From an uncultured Sphingomonas sp. (lineage in GTDB: Bacteria; Pseudomonadota; Alphaproteobacteria; Sphingomonadales; Sphingomonadaceae), in the NCBI GenBank assembly GCA_946886845.1, contig CAMPJH010000012.1:1-17734 (forward strand): a stretch of 17,734 nucleotides of DNA, written 5' to 3'. Below are positions 1-7,007 of this stretch, one piece after another (position 1 is the first letter of the stretch; every line of letters begins with the position of its first letter). Made by a program: the position numbers and the translations under genes. The notes below the pieces were generated by a model. It searched no databases. It was not told where the DNA came from and saw nothing but the letters and a program-made list of their open reading frames with translations.

Positions 1-233
1 GCCTCAAATTGTTCCTCGGCGCGTTCCGCAACCATTGCGGCTTCCACGAGGACGTGACCGTCGGAATCGGCCAGCGGCTGGCGCAGGAGATGGAGCCCGA
101 ATGGCTGCGGATCGGCGGCTATTGGTACCCGCGCGGCGGCATGCCGATCGACGTCTTCTGGCAGACTGGCCCGCCGCCCGAGGGGCTATGGATACCCGAC
201 CAGGGCGTGCCGCCGTACCGGGGGCGCGGCTGA
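1..233 (+). CDS. queF: NADPH-dependent 7-cyano-7-deazaguanine reductase, C-terminal part (5' end outside window)
   Basis: QueF reduces preQ0 (7-cyano-7-deazaguanine) to preQ1 with NADPH, a cytoplasmic step in making the queuosine modification of tRNA. Only about the last 76 residues are here. The frame is open from the window edge (codons Leu-Lys at 3-8) to a TGA at 231-233. The readable part contains [11 protein letters not shown] followed by [24 protein letters not shown] and a terminal [12 protein letters not shown]. This is the characteristic C-terminal half of the short, unimodal QueF of about 150 residues; the catalytic Cys and Asp lie upstream of the window. A TTG at position 9 is an internal codon and not the start. 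The gene converges on the OPT transporter with one base between the two stop codons. Family assignment is very secure from the tail alone. Confidence 0.93.
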   Translation, partial: LKLFLGAFRNHCGFHEDVTVGIGQRLAQEMEPEWLRIGGYWYPRGGMPIDVFWQTGPPPEGLWIPDQGVPPYRGRG

Positions 234-234
234 T

Positions 235-2253
235 CTATCGCGGCGCGGCCTGTGTCGGCATCTCCGGATCCAGTGGCCCGAGCGCGACCGCTGCGCGGCG
301 GCGGGTCCAGCCGTAGAGCCAGACCGTCAGTCCGACGAACAGCAGGATTCCGACAGGTGCAGCCCAGCTTGCCTCCTCGGTGATCGCCAGCACGTCAGGA
401 TTGTCGGAACCCGCGACGAGCCCTGCGAAAACGACGTTGAACAGGCTGTCGCCGACGATCAGGCCGGTCGCGCTGAGGACTCCAAGGCGCTCGGCGAAGC
501 CGGGGTCGGCCTGGCGGGCTGCCCAGCGGTTGTAGAAATAGCCGATCACCGCGCCGACGACGATCAGCGCCGTCACCCCGACCGGCAAATAGATGCCCAT
601 GCCGACGCCGAGCGGTGGCAGCGCCCAGTCCCGCTTGCGGCCGCGCAGCAGCTCATCGACGACAACGGCGGCAACGCCGATGACCGCGCCGAGGCCGATC
701 AGGTCCCAATCGAGATTATGGCCAAGCACGCCTTGGGCAATCGCGGAGATCAGCGCCGCCTGCGGCGCTGCGAGCGCGTCTGGCCCGGCGCCCGGAGCGC
801 CGACGAAGCCGAAGCTCTGGTTGAGCATGTTGAGGATCGGCGGGATGACGACCGCGCCGAAGATTACGCCGAGAACCAGCGAGAATTGCTGCCGCCACGG
901 AGTCGCGCCGACCAGCTGGCCGGTCTTGAGGTCCTGGAGATTATCGTTGGAGATGGTGGCGACGCCGAACACCACCGCTGTAACGAACAGTGCAAAAGCT
1001 ACGAGGGCCTGGGTCGAGTCGGCGCCTGCTCCTGGAAACAGCAGCGACAGGATGATCGCGATTCCGACGACGGACAGAATTCCGACTCCGGATATCGGGC
1101 TGTTCGAGGCGCCGATCAGGCCCGCCATGTAGCCGCACACGGCGGCGATGATGACGCCCATGACGAGCACGTAGGCGATGCTGAGGCCGAGCGTTGCGAC
1201 CGGGTCGGAGGCGATCGGCTCGGCGGTTGCAAAAGCGGTGAGCAGCAGCCCGATCGGGATCATCGACAGGATGATAACCGCACCAACGATGGTGATCGGA
1301 ATGTCGCGTTCGGTCAGGGCGACGCTCTCTCCGCCGCCAATCCGGCGGGCGCGGGCGGAGCCGAGCGCCGCCACGATTCCCCTGGCGATCGGGCCGATGA
1401 CCTTGAGCAAGGTCCAGACCGCGGCGATTCCGATCGCTCCCGCGCCGACGAACCGGACCTTGTCACGGAACATGGTTCCGACGAAGTCGGCGAGCTCGGT
1501 TCCGGCCGGCGGCCCGACGACTGTGAAATAGGGCAGCAGGACGATGTAGCCGATGATGATTCCGGCGAGCATCGCCAGGCCGACGCTGAGGCCGACGAGA
1601 TGGCCGACGCCGATGTAGGCAAACGACATGAAGCTCGACAGCGTCGTCGCGCCCGCCCCGATCTTGAACGTGCCGGCAACCTGCTCGGCGACCAGCCTCA
1701 GCTTGCCGAGCAGCGGATAGGCGGCCGACATCAGCGAGGCGAGGATCATCGCCTTGAGGCCCCGCCGGTTTTCCTCGGCTCCGCCGACTCCGGCGCCGAC
1801 CTTCAGGACTTCGGCCGCGGCGACGCCTTCGGGATAAGGCAGGTCGCTGCCGGTCACCAGCGCGCGGCGAAGCGGCACCGAATACATGACTCCGAGGATT
1901 CCGCCGATCGCGATCAGCGCGACCGACAACCAGTAGGGAAAGCCGGTCCACCAGCCGACGATGACCAGGCCGGGAAGGACGAACACGATCGCCGACAGCG
2001 TCCCCGCCGACGAGGCGATCGTCTGAACGATGTTATTCTCCTGGATCGTCGAGCCGGTGAAGAACCGAAGCACCGCCATCGAGATCACCGCCGCCGGGAT
2101 CGACGTCGCGAAGGTCAGGCCGGCGCGAAGCCCGAGATAGACGTTGGCGGCGGTGAACAGCACCGTAATCAGAGCGCCGAGGACGATCCCGCGAATGGTG
2201 AGCTCCCTGACTCCGGCCGGGCGGATCAGGGGCGCGTCGGTTGCAGTCGCCAT
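235..2253 (-). CDS. OPT family oligopeptide transporter
   Basis: A 672-residue inner-membrane protein of the OPT (oligopeptide/metal-chelate transporter) superfamily, bacterial branch. Members import peptides or metal-ligand complexes, probably with protons; the substrate of this bacterial branch is mostly undetermined and I do not assign one. The sequence is almost wholly hydrophobic, with roughly 15 membrane-length segments. It carries family blocks: NVYLGLRAGL at residues 37-46, ENNIVQTIASSAGTLSA at 72-88 and DLPYPEGVAAAEVLKVG at 137-153. Length is normal for the family. The start is ATG at 2253, preceded by a purine-rich AAGAGAGAGAC that can act as a ribosome binding site. It is the last gene of the minus-strand run, 26 bases after the NTF2-like gene, which suggests cotranscription. 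Its stop lies one base from that of queF on the other strand. Confidence 0.93.
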   Translation of the reverse strand: MATATDAPLIRPAGVRELTIRGIVLGALITVLFTAANVYLGLRAGLTFATSIPAAVISMAVLRFFTGSTIQENNIVQTIASSAGTLSAIVFVLPGLVIVGWWTGFPYWLSVALIAIGGILGVMYSVPLRRALVTGSDLPYPEGVAAAEVLKVGAGVGGAEENRRGLKAMILASLMSAAYPLLGKLRLVAEQVAGTFKIGAGATTLSSFMSFAYIGVGHLVGLSVGLAMLAGIIIGYIVLLPYFTVVGPPAGTELADFVGTMFRDKVRFVGAGAIGIAAVWTLLKVIGPIARGIVAALGSARARRIGGGESVALTERDIPITIVGAVIILSMIPIGLLLTAFATAEPIASDPVATLGLSIAYVLVMGVIIAAVCGYMAGLIGASNSPISGVGILSVVGIAIILSLLFPGAGADSTQALVAFALFVTAVVFGVATISNDNLQDLKTGQLVGATPWRQQFSLVLGVIFGAVVIPPILNMLNQSFGFVGAPGAGPDALAAPQAALISAIAQGVLGHNLDWDLIGLGAVIGVAAVVVDELLRGRKRDWALPPLGVGMGIYLPVGVTALIVVGAVIGYFYNRWAARQADPGFAERLGVLSATGLIVGDSLFNVVFAGLVAGSDNPDVLAITEEASWAAPVGILLFVGLTVWLYGWTRRRAAVALGPLDPEMPTQAAPR

Positions 2254-2279
2254 CCAGTCTCTCTCTTTTTATCCGTGAA

Positions 2280-2684
2280 TCAGTGTTTGCCGGTGCTTCG
2301 CTCGGGCGTCGGCACCGGGCTGGAATGCCGGCGGACCACTTGCCAGCGTCCGTCCTCGCACACCCAGACATCCGTCAGAAGCACGCAATCCTCGATCGGC
2401 CGGCCAAGGTAGGTAACCCGCCACCGAGCCTCGACAGTTCCGACCATCACATTCTCGAACACGGCAGCGTCCTGGACGTCGAGATCGATGCTGATCAGCT
2501 CGCGCTTCTGGATGGCTTCGAGCCATTCCTCGCGCGACAGCATGAAAGCGCCGCTCGCCCGGGTGCCGATCAGCGTGAAGCGGGGATGGATCAACGATCG
2601 CAGGCGGTCGATGTCGCCCGCGCACAAGGCATCGCGCCACTCGCGTTCCACCGAATCGATGAGGTCGCAATTGCTGTCTTTCAC
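2280..2684 (-). CDS. NTF2-like (DUF4440/SnoaL-type) small protein
   Basis: A 134-residue cytoplasmic protein with no signal peptide. It has the plan of the NTF2-like alpha/beta cone fold: an N-terminal helix (SVEREWRDALCAGDIDRL, about residues 11-28), then HPRFTLIG at 33-40, a segment with REEWLEAI at 51-58, and a C-terminal strand pair RWRVTYLG and DGRWQVVRRHSS at 111-122. The last motif is typical of DUF4440 proteins. Such domains serve as small enzymes or ligand-binding modules, and no catalytic residues can be assigned here. The start is GTG at 2684, inside a GTGA overlap with the stop of the upstream gene. The ribosome binding site is weak, so translation is probably coupled to that gene. 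The fold is fairly likely; the biochemical role is unknown. Confidence 0.8.
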   Translation of the reverse strand: MKDSNCDLIDSVEREWRDALCAGDIDRLRSLIHPRFTLIGTRASGAFMLSREEWLEAIQKRELISIDLDVQDAAVFENVMVGTVEARWRVTYLGRPIEDCVLLTDVWVCEDGRWQVVRRHSSPVPTPERSTGKH

Positions 2685-3301
2685 GGCTCGGCCCGCTTGA
2701 AGGTGATCCGGGTGTCATAACGATGCATGACGAAAGATGCGCCGTCCAAAGTCAGCTCCTGGCCCTGAAATGCAGCCTTGCCCATGTCATTCGGCTCAAG
2801 CTTGAAAACGAGGCGGTGACCGCGATCCGGGCTGAGCTTCACCGGATCGCCGCCCGTAGCGTAAATCGGCAGCAGCAACTTGACCGCGGTTGCCCGCCGC
2901 CCGCTGGGGATCGGCACCCGCCCCTCGTCTTGCGTCGACAGCAAAACCGGTTCGTCCGTTCCCTCGAGGGTCAGCTCGACGTTGAGCGGGCTCCAGCTGA
3001 AATTCGGACTGTCGATGGCGACGAAGAGCTGACCCGCGAGAGCGGCGTCGTCACGCACGAGCGCGAAGGCCGGTTCTTTCGGGGCGGGGTTGGTGGTCAG
3101 CCGGACCGTCGTTCCGTCGAACGTCCAATCGCCCTCGGCTCCTTCCGAAACCGCGCCATAATCGAGCTGATAGCGAAAGTGCCCGCCGGGCTGCAGCTCG
3201 AGGGCGGCCGCCACCTCCATCTGGTTTGAGACGTAGAGGCCGGCGACATCGGTCGGCTGCTGAGCAGCGGCCAGCACCCAGGCGGTCGCGGCGATGATCA
3301 C
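2681..3301 (-). CDS. Hypothetical secreted protein of unknown function
   Basis: A 206-residue protein I cannot assign to a named family. The N-terminus (VIIAATAWVLAAAQQ from a GTG) is hydrophobic and ends in AAA/QQ, so it looks like a short signal peptide for the periplasm. It lacks the usual positive residues before the hydrophobic core. The in-frame stop TGA at 3314-3316 leaves GTG at 3301 as the only reasonable start upstream of the hydrophobic stretch. The mature part looks beta-rich, with short alternating hydrophobic strands, for example GGHFRYQLDYGAVSEGAEGDW and a final RYDTRITFKRAEP. It has no cysteines and no recognisable catalytic motif. It overlaps the NTF2-like gene by four bases and lies 113 bases after degP. 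It may be a stress-related envelope protein, but that rests on neighbourhood only. Similar unnamed proteins seem to occur in sphingomonads, from memory. Confidence 0.75.
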   Translation of the reverse strand: MIIAATAWVLAAAQQPTDVAGLYVSNQMEVAAALELQPGGHFRYQLDYGAVSEGAEGDWTFDGTTVRLTTNPAPKEPAFALVRDDAALAGQLFVAIDSPNFSWSPLNVELTLEGTDEPVLLSTQDEGRVPIPSGRRATAVKLLLPIYATGGDPVKLSPDRGHRLVFKLEPNDMGKAAFQGQELTLDGASFVMHRYDTRITFKRAEP

Positions 3302-3366
3302 CGGCCGCGCCCGTCAGGCGTACCCCAAATGGGTCCGGTTGAGGAAGCTGCCTTCGCCACCGCGAC

Positions 3367-3382
3367 ACAGTTGCGAAACTGT
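3367..3382. repeat. Short perfect inverted repeat between degP and the secreted-protein gene
   Basis: ACAGTT (3367-3372) and AACTGT (3377-3382) are exact inverted copies separated by GCGA, forming a six-pair stem with a four-base loop. It lies in the 113-base gap (3302-3414) after the degP stop and about 66 bases before the next start. There is no run of T after it on either strand, so it is not a convincing intrinsic terminator. It could be an operator or a processing hairpin, or it could be chance. I see nothing else definite in this gap, including no clear -10/-35 pair. Confidence 0.35.
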
Positions 3383-3414
3383 ACGCGTCGCGCAAGCGCT
3401 AGATGTGCGCGGAC

Positions 3415-4920
3415 CTAGCCGCCGGTGATGTCGATCCCGACGAAGGCCTCGGGTGAATTGCCCCGCTTGATCAGCATCAGGACGCTGTTCCGTCCCGCCC
3501 GGCGCGCCGCTTCTACCGCGGCGAGGACTTGGGCCGGAGTCGTCACCGGCTGCCGGTTGACCGACAGGATGACGTCGCCGCGCTGCAATCCCTTGTCGGC
3601 GGCATCGCTTGCCGGGTTGACCGCGGTGATGACCACACCGCTGGTCCCGGCCGGAAGGTTGAGCGCCCGCGCGATCTGCGGAGTGACCGGCTGCAGCGAC
3701 AGGCCAAGCGCCTGGCTGGAGGGCAGGGTCGTACCGCTGTCCGGTGGAGTTCCTTCATCGCCCTGGCCGAGCTGGCGGGTGAGCTCTTCTTCGGTCGGCC
3801 GCTGCTCGACGGTCACCTGGACGGTCATTCGCCGGCCGCCGCGGATGATTTCCACCGGAATGCGCGAGCCGACGCGGGTGTTGGCGACGAGGTAAGAGAC
3901 GGTCTCGTCCGGAGTGACGGCCTTGCCGCCGACCGAGAGAATGACGTCGCCCTGCTGGATTCCAGCCTTGGCCGCGGGCGTCCCGGGCTGGACCGTCCGA
4001 ACGATCTCGCCGCGATCCTTGGGCAAGCCGAGCGATCCGGCAATGTCCTCGTCGACCGGCTGCAGGCCGACACCGAGATAGCCGCGCGACGGCCGCTCAC
4101 CGCGGCGCAGCGCGTCGATCACGGGCTTTGCAAGCTCGGCCGGAATGGCAAGGCCGATGCCGACGTTGGTCCCGGTCGGCGAGATCAGCGCCGTGTTGAT
4201 TCCGATGACGTTGCCGCCCAAGTCGAACATCGGGCCGCCGCTATTGCCCATGTTGATGGCAGCGTCGGTCTGGATGTAACGGTCGTAGGCGCCGGCGCCG
4301 GTAATCCCGCGGTGAAGCGCGGAGATGATCCCGGCCGTGACCGTGCCGCCCAGTCCGTAGGGGTTGCCGATCGCCAGGATCCAGTCGCCGACCCGGGCAT
4401 GGGTGCTGTCGCCCCAATTGACGTAGGGCAGGTTGGTGGCGTCGATCTTGAGCAGAGCGAGGTCGGCGAGCTGGTCGCGGCCGATGATCCGCGCCGTATA
4501 TTCCTTGCGGTCGGTGAGTGTCACCGTGACAGTGTCGACGGTGCCGCTGCCGTTGGCGCCCTGGATCAAATGGTTGTTGGTGACGATGTAGCCGTCAGGC
4601 GAGATGATGAACCCGGAGCCGAGCGAGCCGGATTCCCGAGTCCTGGGACCGCCCTGTTCGGGAACCGGCGCCCCGAACTGCCGAAACAGCTCCTCGAGCG
4701 GATCGACCTGCTGGCGAACCGCGACCCGCTGCTTGGTCGAAATGTTGACCACCGCCGGCTGCAGCCGAGCGGACAGGTCGGCGAAGGACATCGGCGCACC
4801 CGAAGGCGCCAGGGCGGCAGGTGCGTTCTGCGCGGTCTGCGCCCCGACGGGGCCGGCCACGATGGAGAACGCCGTTCCACCCAATAACAAGGCCGTCGCG
4901 ACCCCATAGGCATAGCGCAC
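3415..4920 (-). CDS. degP: Do/DegP family periplasmic serine endoprotease (HtrA)
   Basis: DegP (HtrA/MucD type) degrades or refolds damaged proteins in the periplasm. From the GTG at 4920 the product is 501 residues: a signal peptide (MRYAYGVATALLLGG, cleavage probably after GPVGA), a trypsin-like domain (about 45-270) and two PDZ domains (about 280-372 and 405-495). The catalytic triad is visible as H117 (TNNHLIQG), D153 (ADLALLKI) and S227 (GNSGGP). The frame is open further upstream, with ATG codons at 4950 and 4944 and a TTG at 5001. I prefer the GTG at 4920 because GAAGGAGT sits nine bases before it and the resulting signal peptide is compact. A start at 4950 would add ten residues rich in Lys and Ser. 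It follows hflC on the same strand after 91 bases, a common alphaproteobacterial arrangement pairing HflKC with a periplasmic protease. The family call is firm; the start is moderately sure. Confidence 0.95.
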   Translation of the reverse strand: MRYAYGVATALLLGGTAFSIVAGPVGAQTAQNAPAALAPSGAPMSFADLSARLQPAVVNISTKQRVAVRQQVDPLEELFRQFGAPVPEQGGPRTRESGSLGSGFIISPDGYIVTNNHLIQGANGSGTVDTVTVTLTDRKEYTARIIGRDQLADLALLKIDATNLPYVNWGDSTHARVGDWILAIGNPYGLGGTVTAGIISALHRGITGAGAYDRYIQTDAAINMGNSGGPMFDLGGNVIGINTALISPTGTNVGIGLAIPAELAKPVIDALRRGERPSRGYLGVGLQPVDEDIAGSLGLPKDRGEIVRTVQPGTPAAKAGIQQGDVILSVGGKAVTPDETVSYLVANTRVGSRIPVEIIRGGRRMTVQVTVEQRPTEEELTRQLGQGDEGTPPDSGTTLPSSQALGLSLQPVTPQIARALNLPAGTSGVVITAVNPASDAADKGLQRGDVILSVNRQPVTTPAQVLAAVEAARRAGRNSVLMLIKRGNSPEAFVGIDITGG

Positions 4921-4928
4921 TTTTCCGG

Positions 4929-4936
4929 ACTCCTTC
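4929..4936 (-). promoter_or_regulatory. Ribosome binding site deciding the degP start
   Basis: On the minus strand GAAGGAGT stands nine bases before the GTG at 4920. It is the best Shine-Dalgarno match near this gene; the ATG codons at 4950 and 4944 have only a weak CAGGGT or none. This is the reason for choosing the GTG start. Confidence 0.6.
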
Positions 4937-5011
4937 GATTTCATCTTCATACCCTGGTCTGGAATCTTCACCGCTGAATCAGGTTTGCAGAGTGAACGCA
5001 ATTTGAACCGG

Positions 5012-5842
5012 TTAACGCCCCGGTTCTGTGAACGCCCTCAGATAGTCGTTCTGCGGCGAAAGGATAACGGTGCTTCCGGCCGGACGCTCCGTACCGTCAC
5101 CCAAAAAGGTCGTCCGATAAGACTGCATCGCCCGATAAAAGTCGTAGAAGCCCGCGTCCTTGCCGAAGCTGGCGGCGTAGGTCTTGGCGGCGTCGGCATC
5201 GGCATCGGCACGGATGATCTGGGCGCGCTTGGCGCCTTCCGCGCGGATCGAGCGTGCTTCCTGCTCGCGCGCGGTGCGCATCCGTTCGAATGCCGATTCC
5301 AGCGGAGTTCCGTCGGGCAACTCCGCTTTCTTGATGCGGACATCGATGATCTCGGCGCCATATTGGTGGGCGACGCGGTTCAGCCCGTTGCGGACATTCT
5401 CCATAACCCCGCGCCGCTCCGGCGACAGCAGCGCCGCGAACGGCACCTGGCCGAGCTCGTTGCGAACCGCCGAACCGAGGATCGGCCGAAGCGAATCCCG
5501 AAGCCGCTCCTCGGAGCGGGTGGTAATGTACATCCGCAGCGGATCGACGATCCGGTAGCGAGCGAAGGCATCGACCTCGAGCCGCCGCTGGTCGGTCGAC
5601 AGAACCGGCTGGCGATCCATGTCGACGTCGAGCATGCGTTTATCGATCCACACTACGCTCTCGATAAACGGGATTCGCCATGCAAGTCCGGCCCGTTTGT
5701 AGATTCGCTCGACGTTGCCGAAGCGGACGACGACAGCCTGCTTGGTTTCCGGGATCACCGGGAAGCTGGCGATTAGCAGAAACAATAGCGCCAGGGCGGC
5801 GATTCCGGCGGCGATCGGGTGGCGGCGAATGAAGCCGATCAT
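5012..5842 (-). CDS. hflC: HflC, SPFH-domain subunit of the FtsH modulator complex
   Basis: HflC pairs with HflK in a large inner-membrane cage that surrounds the FtsH protease and modulates its degradation of membrane proteins. The 276-residue protein has an N-terminal membrane anchor (about residues 10-28, IAAGIAALALLFLLIASF). An SPFH/band-7 domain follows (about 30-190, beginning ETKQAVVVRFGNVERIYKRAG), then an alanine- and charge-rich helix (AREQEARSIRAEGAKRAQII, then ADADADAAK) typical of HflC coiled coils. Length fits the family (roughly 280-330). The ATG at 5842 lies within an ATGA overlap with the hflK stop, so the two subunits are probably made in fixed ratio by coupled translation. 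degP follows on the same strand. I am very confident in the identity, given HflK immediately upstream. Confidence 0.95.
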   Translation of the reverse strand: MIGFIRRHPIAAGIAALALLFLLIASFPVIPETKQAVVVRFGNVERIYKRAGLAWRIPFIESVVWIDKRMLDVDMDRQPVLSTDQRRLEVDAFARYRIVDPLRMYITTRSEERLRDSLRPILGSAVRNELGQVPFAALLSPERRGVMENVRNGLNRVAHQYGAEIIDVRIKKAELPDGTPLESAFERMRTAREQEARSIRAEGAKRAQIIRADADADAAKTYAASFGKDAGFYDFYRAMQSYRTTFLGDGTERPAGSTVILSPQNDYLRAFTEPGR

Positions 5843-6933
5843 TGCGCGGCCCCCGACTGCGGTTGGGCCTGCTGCTGGCGCCTCTGGACTTCCGGCAGCG
5901 CCAGATAGGGAGTGACGCCCGGCGCCTCGACGATCGTCTTGTCGACCTTGGAAAGGATTTCTTCCATTGTTTCATAATACATTCGGCGACGGGTGACCTC
6001 GGGGGCGAGCCTGTACTGCTCGTAGATCCGGTCGAACGCCGTCGCCTCGCCTTGTGCCTTCTGCCTGAGCTGCTGCGCATAGGCGTTGGCGGCATTGATG
6101 TAGCGCTGCGCGTCTTGCTGCGCGGCGGAGACGTCCTTGAACGCATCGTTCACGGACTGCGGAGGATCGGCTTCCTTGATTGCGACGCCCTGGATCCGAA
6201 CGCCAGCCTGGTAAGAGTCGAGGATTCGCTGCATCGTCTGGGCGACCTCGGCCTCGATTTCGCTGCGGCGATCGCCGATCGCATCGTCAAGGCTGACCCC
6301 GCTGACGACGGCGCGCATCGCACTTTCCGCGACCTGTCGGATGGTCTCGTCAGGCCGTGCGATTTCAAAAAGATATTGCTCGGGGTCGCGGATGTTCCAG
6401 CGGACCGAATAAGCGATGTCGATGATGTTCTGATCGCCGGTCAGCATCAGGTCCTCGCTGGTCGTCGAGCCGAGGTCGACGGTGCGGATGTTTTCGACAT
6501 CGATCTTCTGAACCCGGTCGATCGGGGAGGGGAGCGTGATTCCGACACCCGGATCTAGCGTGCTGAGGTAGCGCCCGAAACGGGTGACGACTCCGCGCTC
6601 CTCAGGAGCGATAATGTGGAAGCTGGTGAACAACAGCCACAGGGTGACGATGCCGATCGCCGCCCACAGGAAGATCGACGCGCTTGGAAGGCCCCGGAAG
6701 CCGCCGCCACCGCCGCCGCCCCAGCGGGCGCGGCTCTTGCGCAGGAAATCATCGAGCGAGCTGATGTTGGCTCCGGCCGGCTGGGACGCACCCTTCCTGC
6801 CCTTCGGCGTATCGCCCCACGGCCCGCGCGCCGGCTCCGCCGGCTCGTCGCCGGACCCCTTGGGGCCCCACGGGCCCTTGCTGTCGGTGAAGAGGCCGCG
6901 AGCGCGTCCTCCCAGCCCCGAAAAAATGCTCAT
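5839..6933 (-). CDS. hflK: HflK, SPFH-domain subunit of the FtsH modulator complex
   Basis: HflK is the partner of HflC in the periplasm-facing HflKC cage that controls FtsH. The 364 residues begin with a cytoplasmic segment rich in Gly, Pro and charge (1-80), including PWGPKG, DDFLRKSRARW and a run of seven glycines at 72-78. A single membrane helix follows at about 84-104 (SASIFLWAAIGIVTLWLLF). Then comes an SPFH domain from EERGVVTRFGRY (111-122) through SVRWNIRDPEQYLF (176-189), and a coiled coil (about 265-300). The Gln-rich end (RRQQQAQPQSGAAQ) is usual for HflK. The start is ATG at 6933. There is no good Shine-Dalgarno sequence just upstream, only a TATACATAAT box about 5-14 bases before it. 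It is the first gene of the minus-strand run and is divergent from mrp. Identity is secure. Confidence 0.95.
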   Translation of the reverse strand: MSIFSGLGGRARGLFTDSKGPWGPKGSGDEPAEPARGPWGDTPKGRKGASQPAGANISSLDDFLRKSRARWGGGGGGGFRGLPSASIFLWAAIGIVTLWLLFTSFHIIAPEERGVVTRFGRYLSTLDPGVGITLPSPIDRVQKIDVENIRTVDLGSTTSEDLMLTGDQNIIDIAYSVRWNIRDPEQYLFEIARPDETIRQVAESAMRAVVSGVSLDDAIGDRRSEIEAEVAQTMQRILDSYQAGVRIQGVAIKEADPPQSVNDAFKDVSAAQQDAQRYINAANAYAQQLRQKAQGEATAFDRIYEQYRLAPEVTRRRMYYETMEEILSKVDKTIVEAPGVTPYLALPEVQRRQQQAQPQSGAAQ

Positions 6934-7007
6934 GCCATTATGTATAGGAAGGCTCCCAGGCGAAAAACAGTGGCAAGCCGCCGATCAGCGCCTATCTCGC
7001 GCGACGA
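6934..7007. promoter_or_regulatory. Divergent hflK / mrp promoter region
   Basis: These 74 bases separate the divergent hflK and mrp starts, so promoters for both must lie here or inside the genes. The A/T-rich patch TTATGTATAG at 6938-6947 reads TATACATAA on the minus strand, a plausible -10 element for hflK very close to its ATG. On the plus strand TGGCAA (about 6971) and TATCTC (about 6993) lie 16 bases apart and could serve mrp. Neither has a strong partner hexamer or a clear ribosome binding site, so these are candidates by eye only. Confidence 0.3.

Noticed and set aside
718..2412. Long plus-strand open frame (564 codons) opposite the OPT gene
   Set aside because: Its translation is Asp/Arg/Gly-rich with no fold-like pattern. 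It is the antisense shadow of a strongly G/C-biased gene, and the minus strand encodes a clear OPT transporter.
3051..3395. Minus-strand frame overlapping the 5' end of the secreted-protein gene, considered as a frameshifted true N-terminus
   Set aside because: Its translation is Arg-rich with no signal peptide, so it does not supply a better N-terminus.
3529..4887. Plus-strand open frame (452 codons) opposite degP
   Set aside because: It lies wholly over a gene with an intact catalytic triad and two PDZ domains. The composition is that of a third-position G/C shadow.
6708..6728. CCGCCGCC-type triplet run in hflK, considered as an unstable repeat
   Set aside because: It encodes the glycine run normal for the cytoplasmic part of HflK, and the triplets are not identical.
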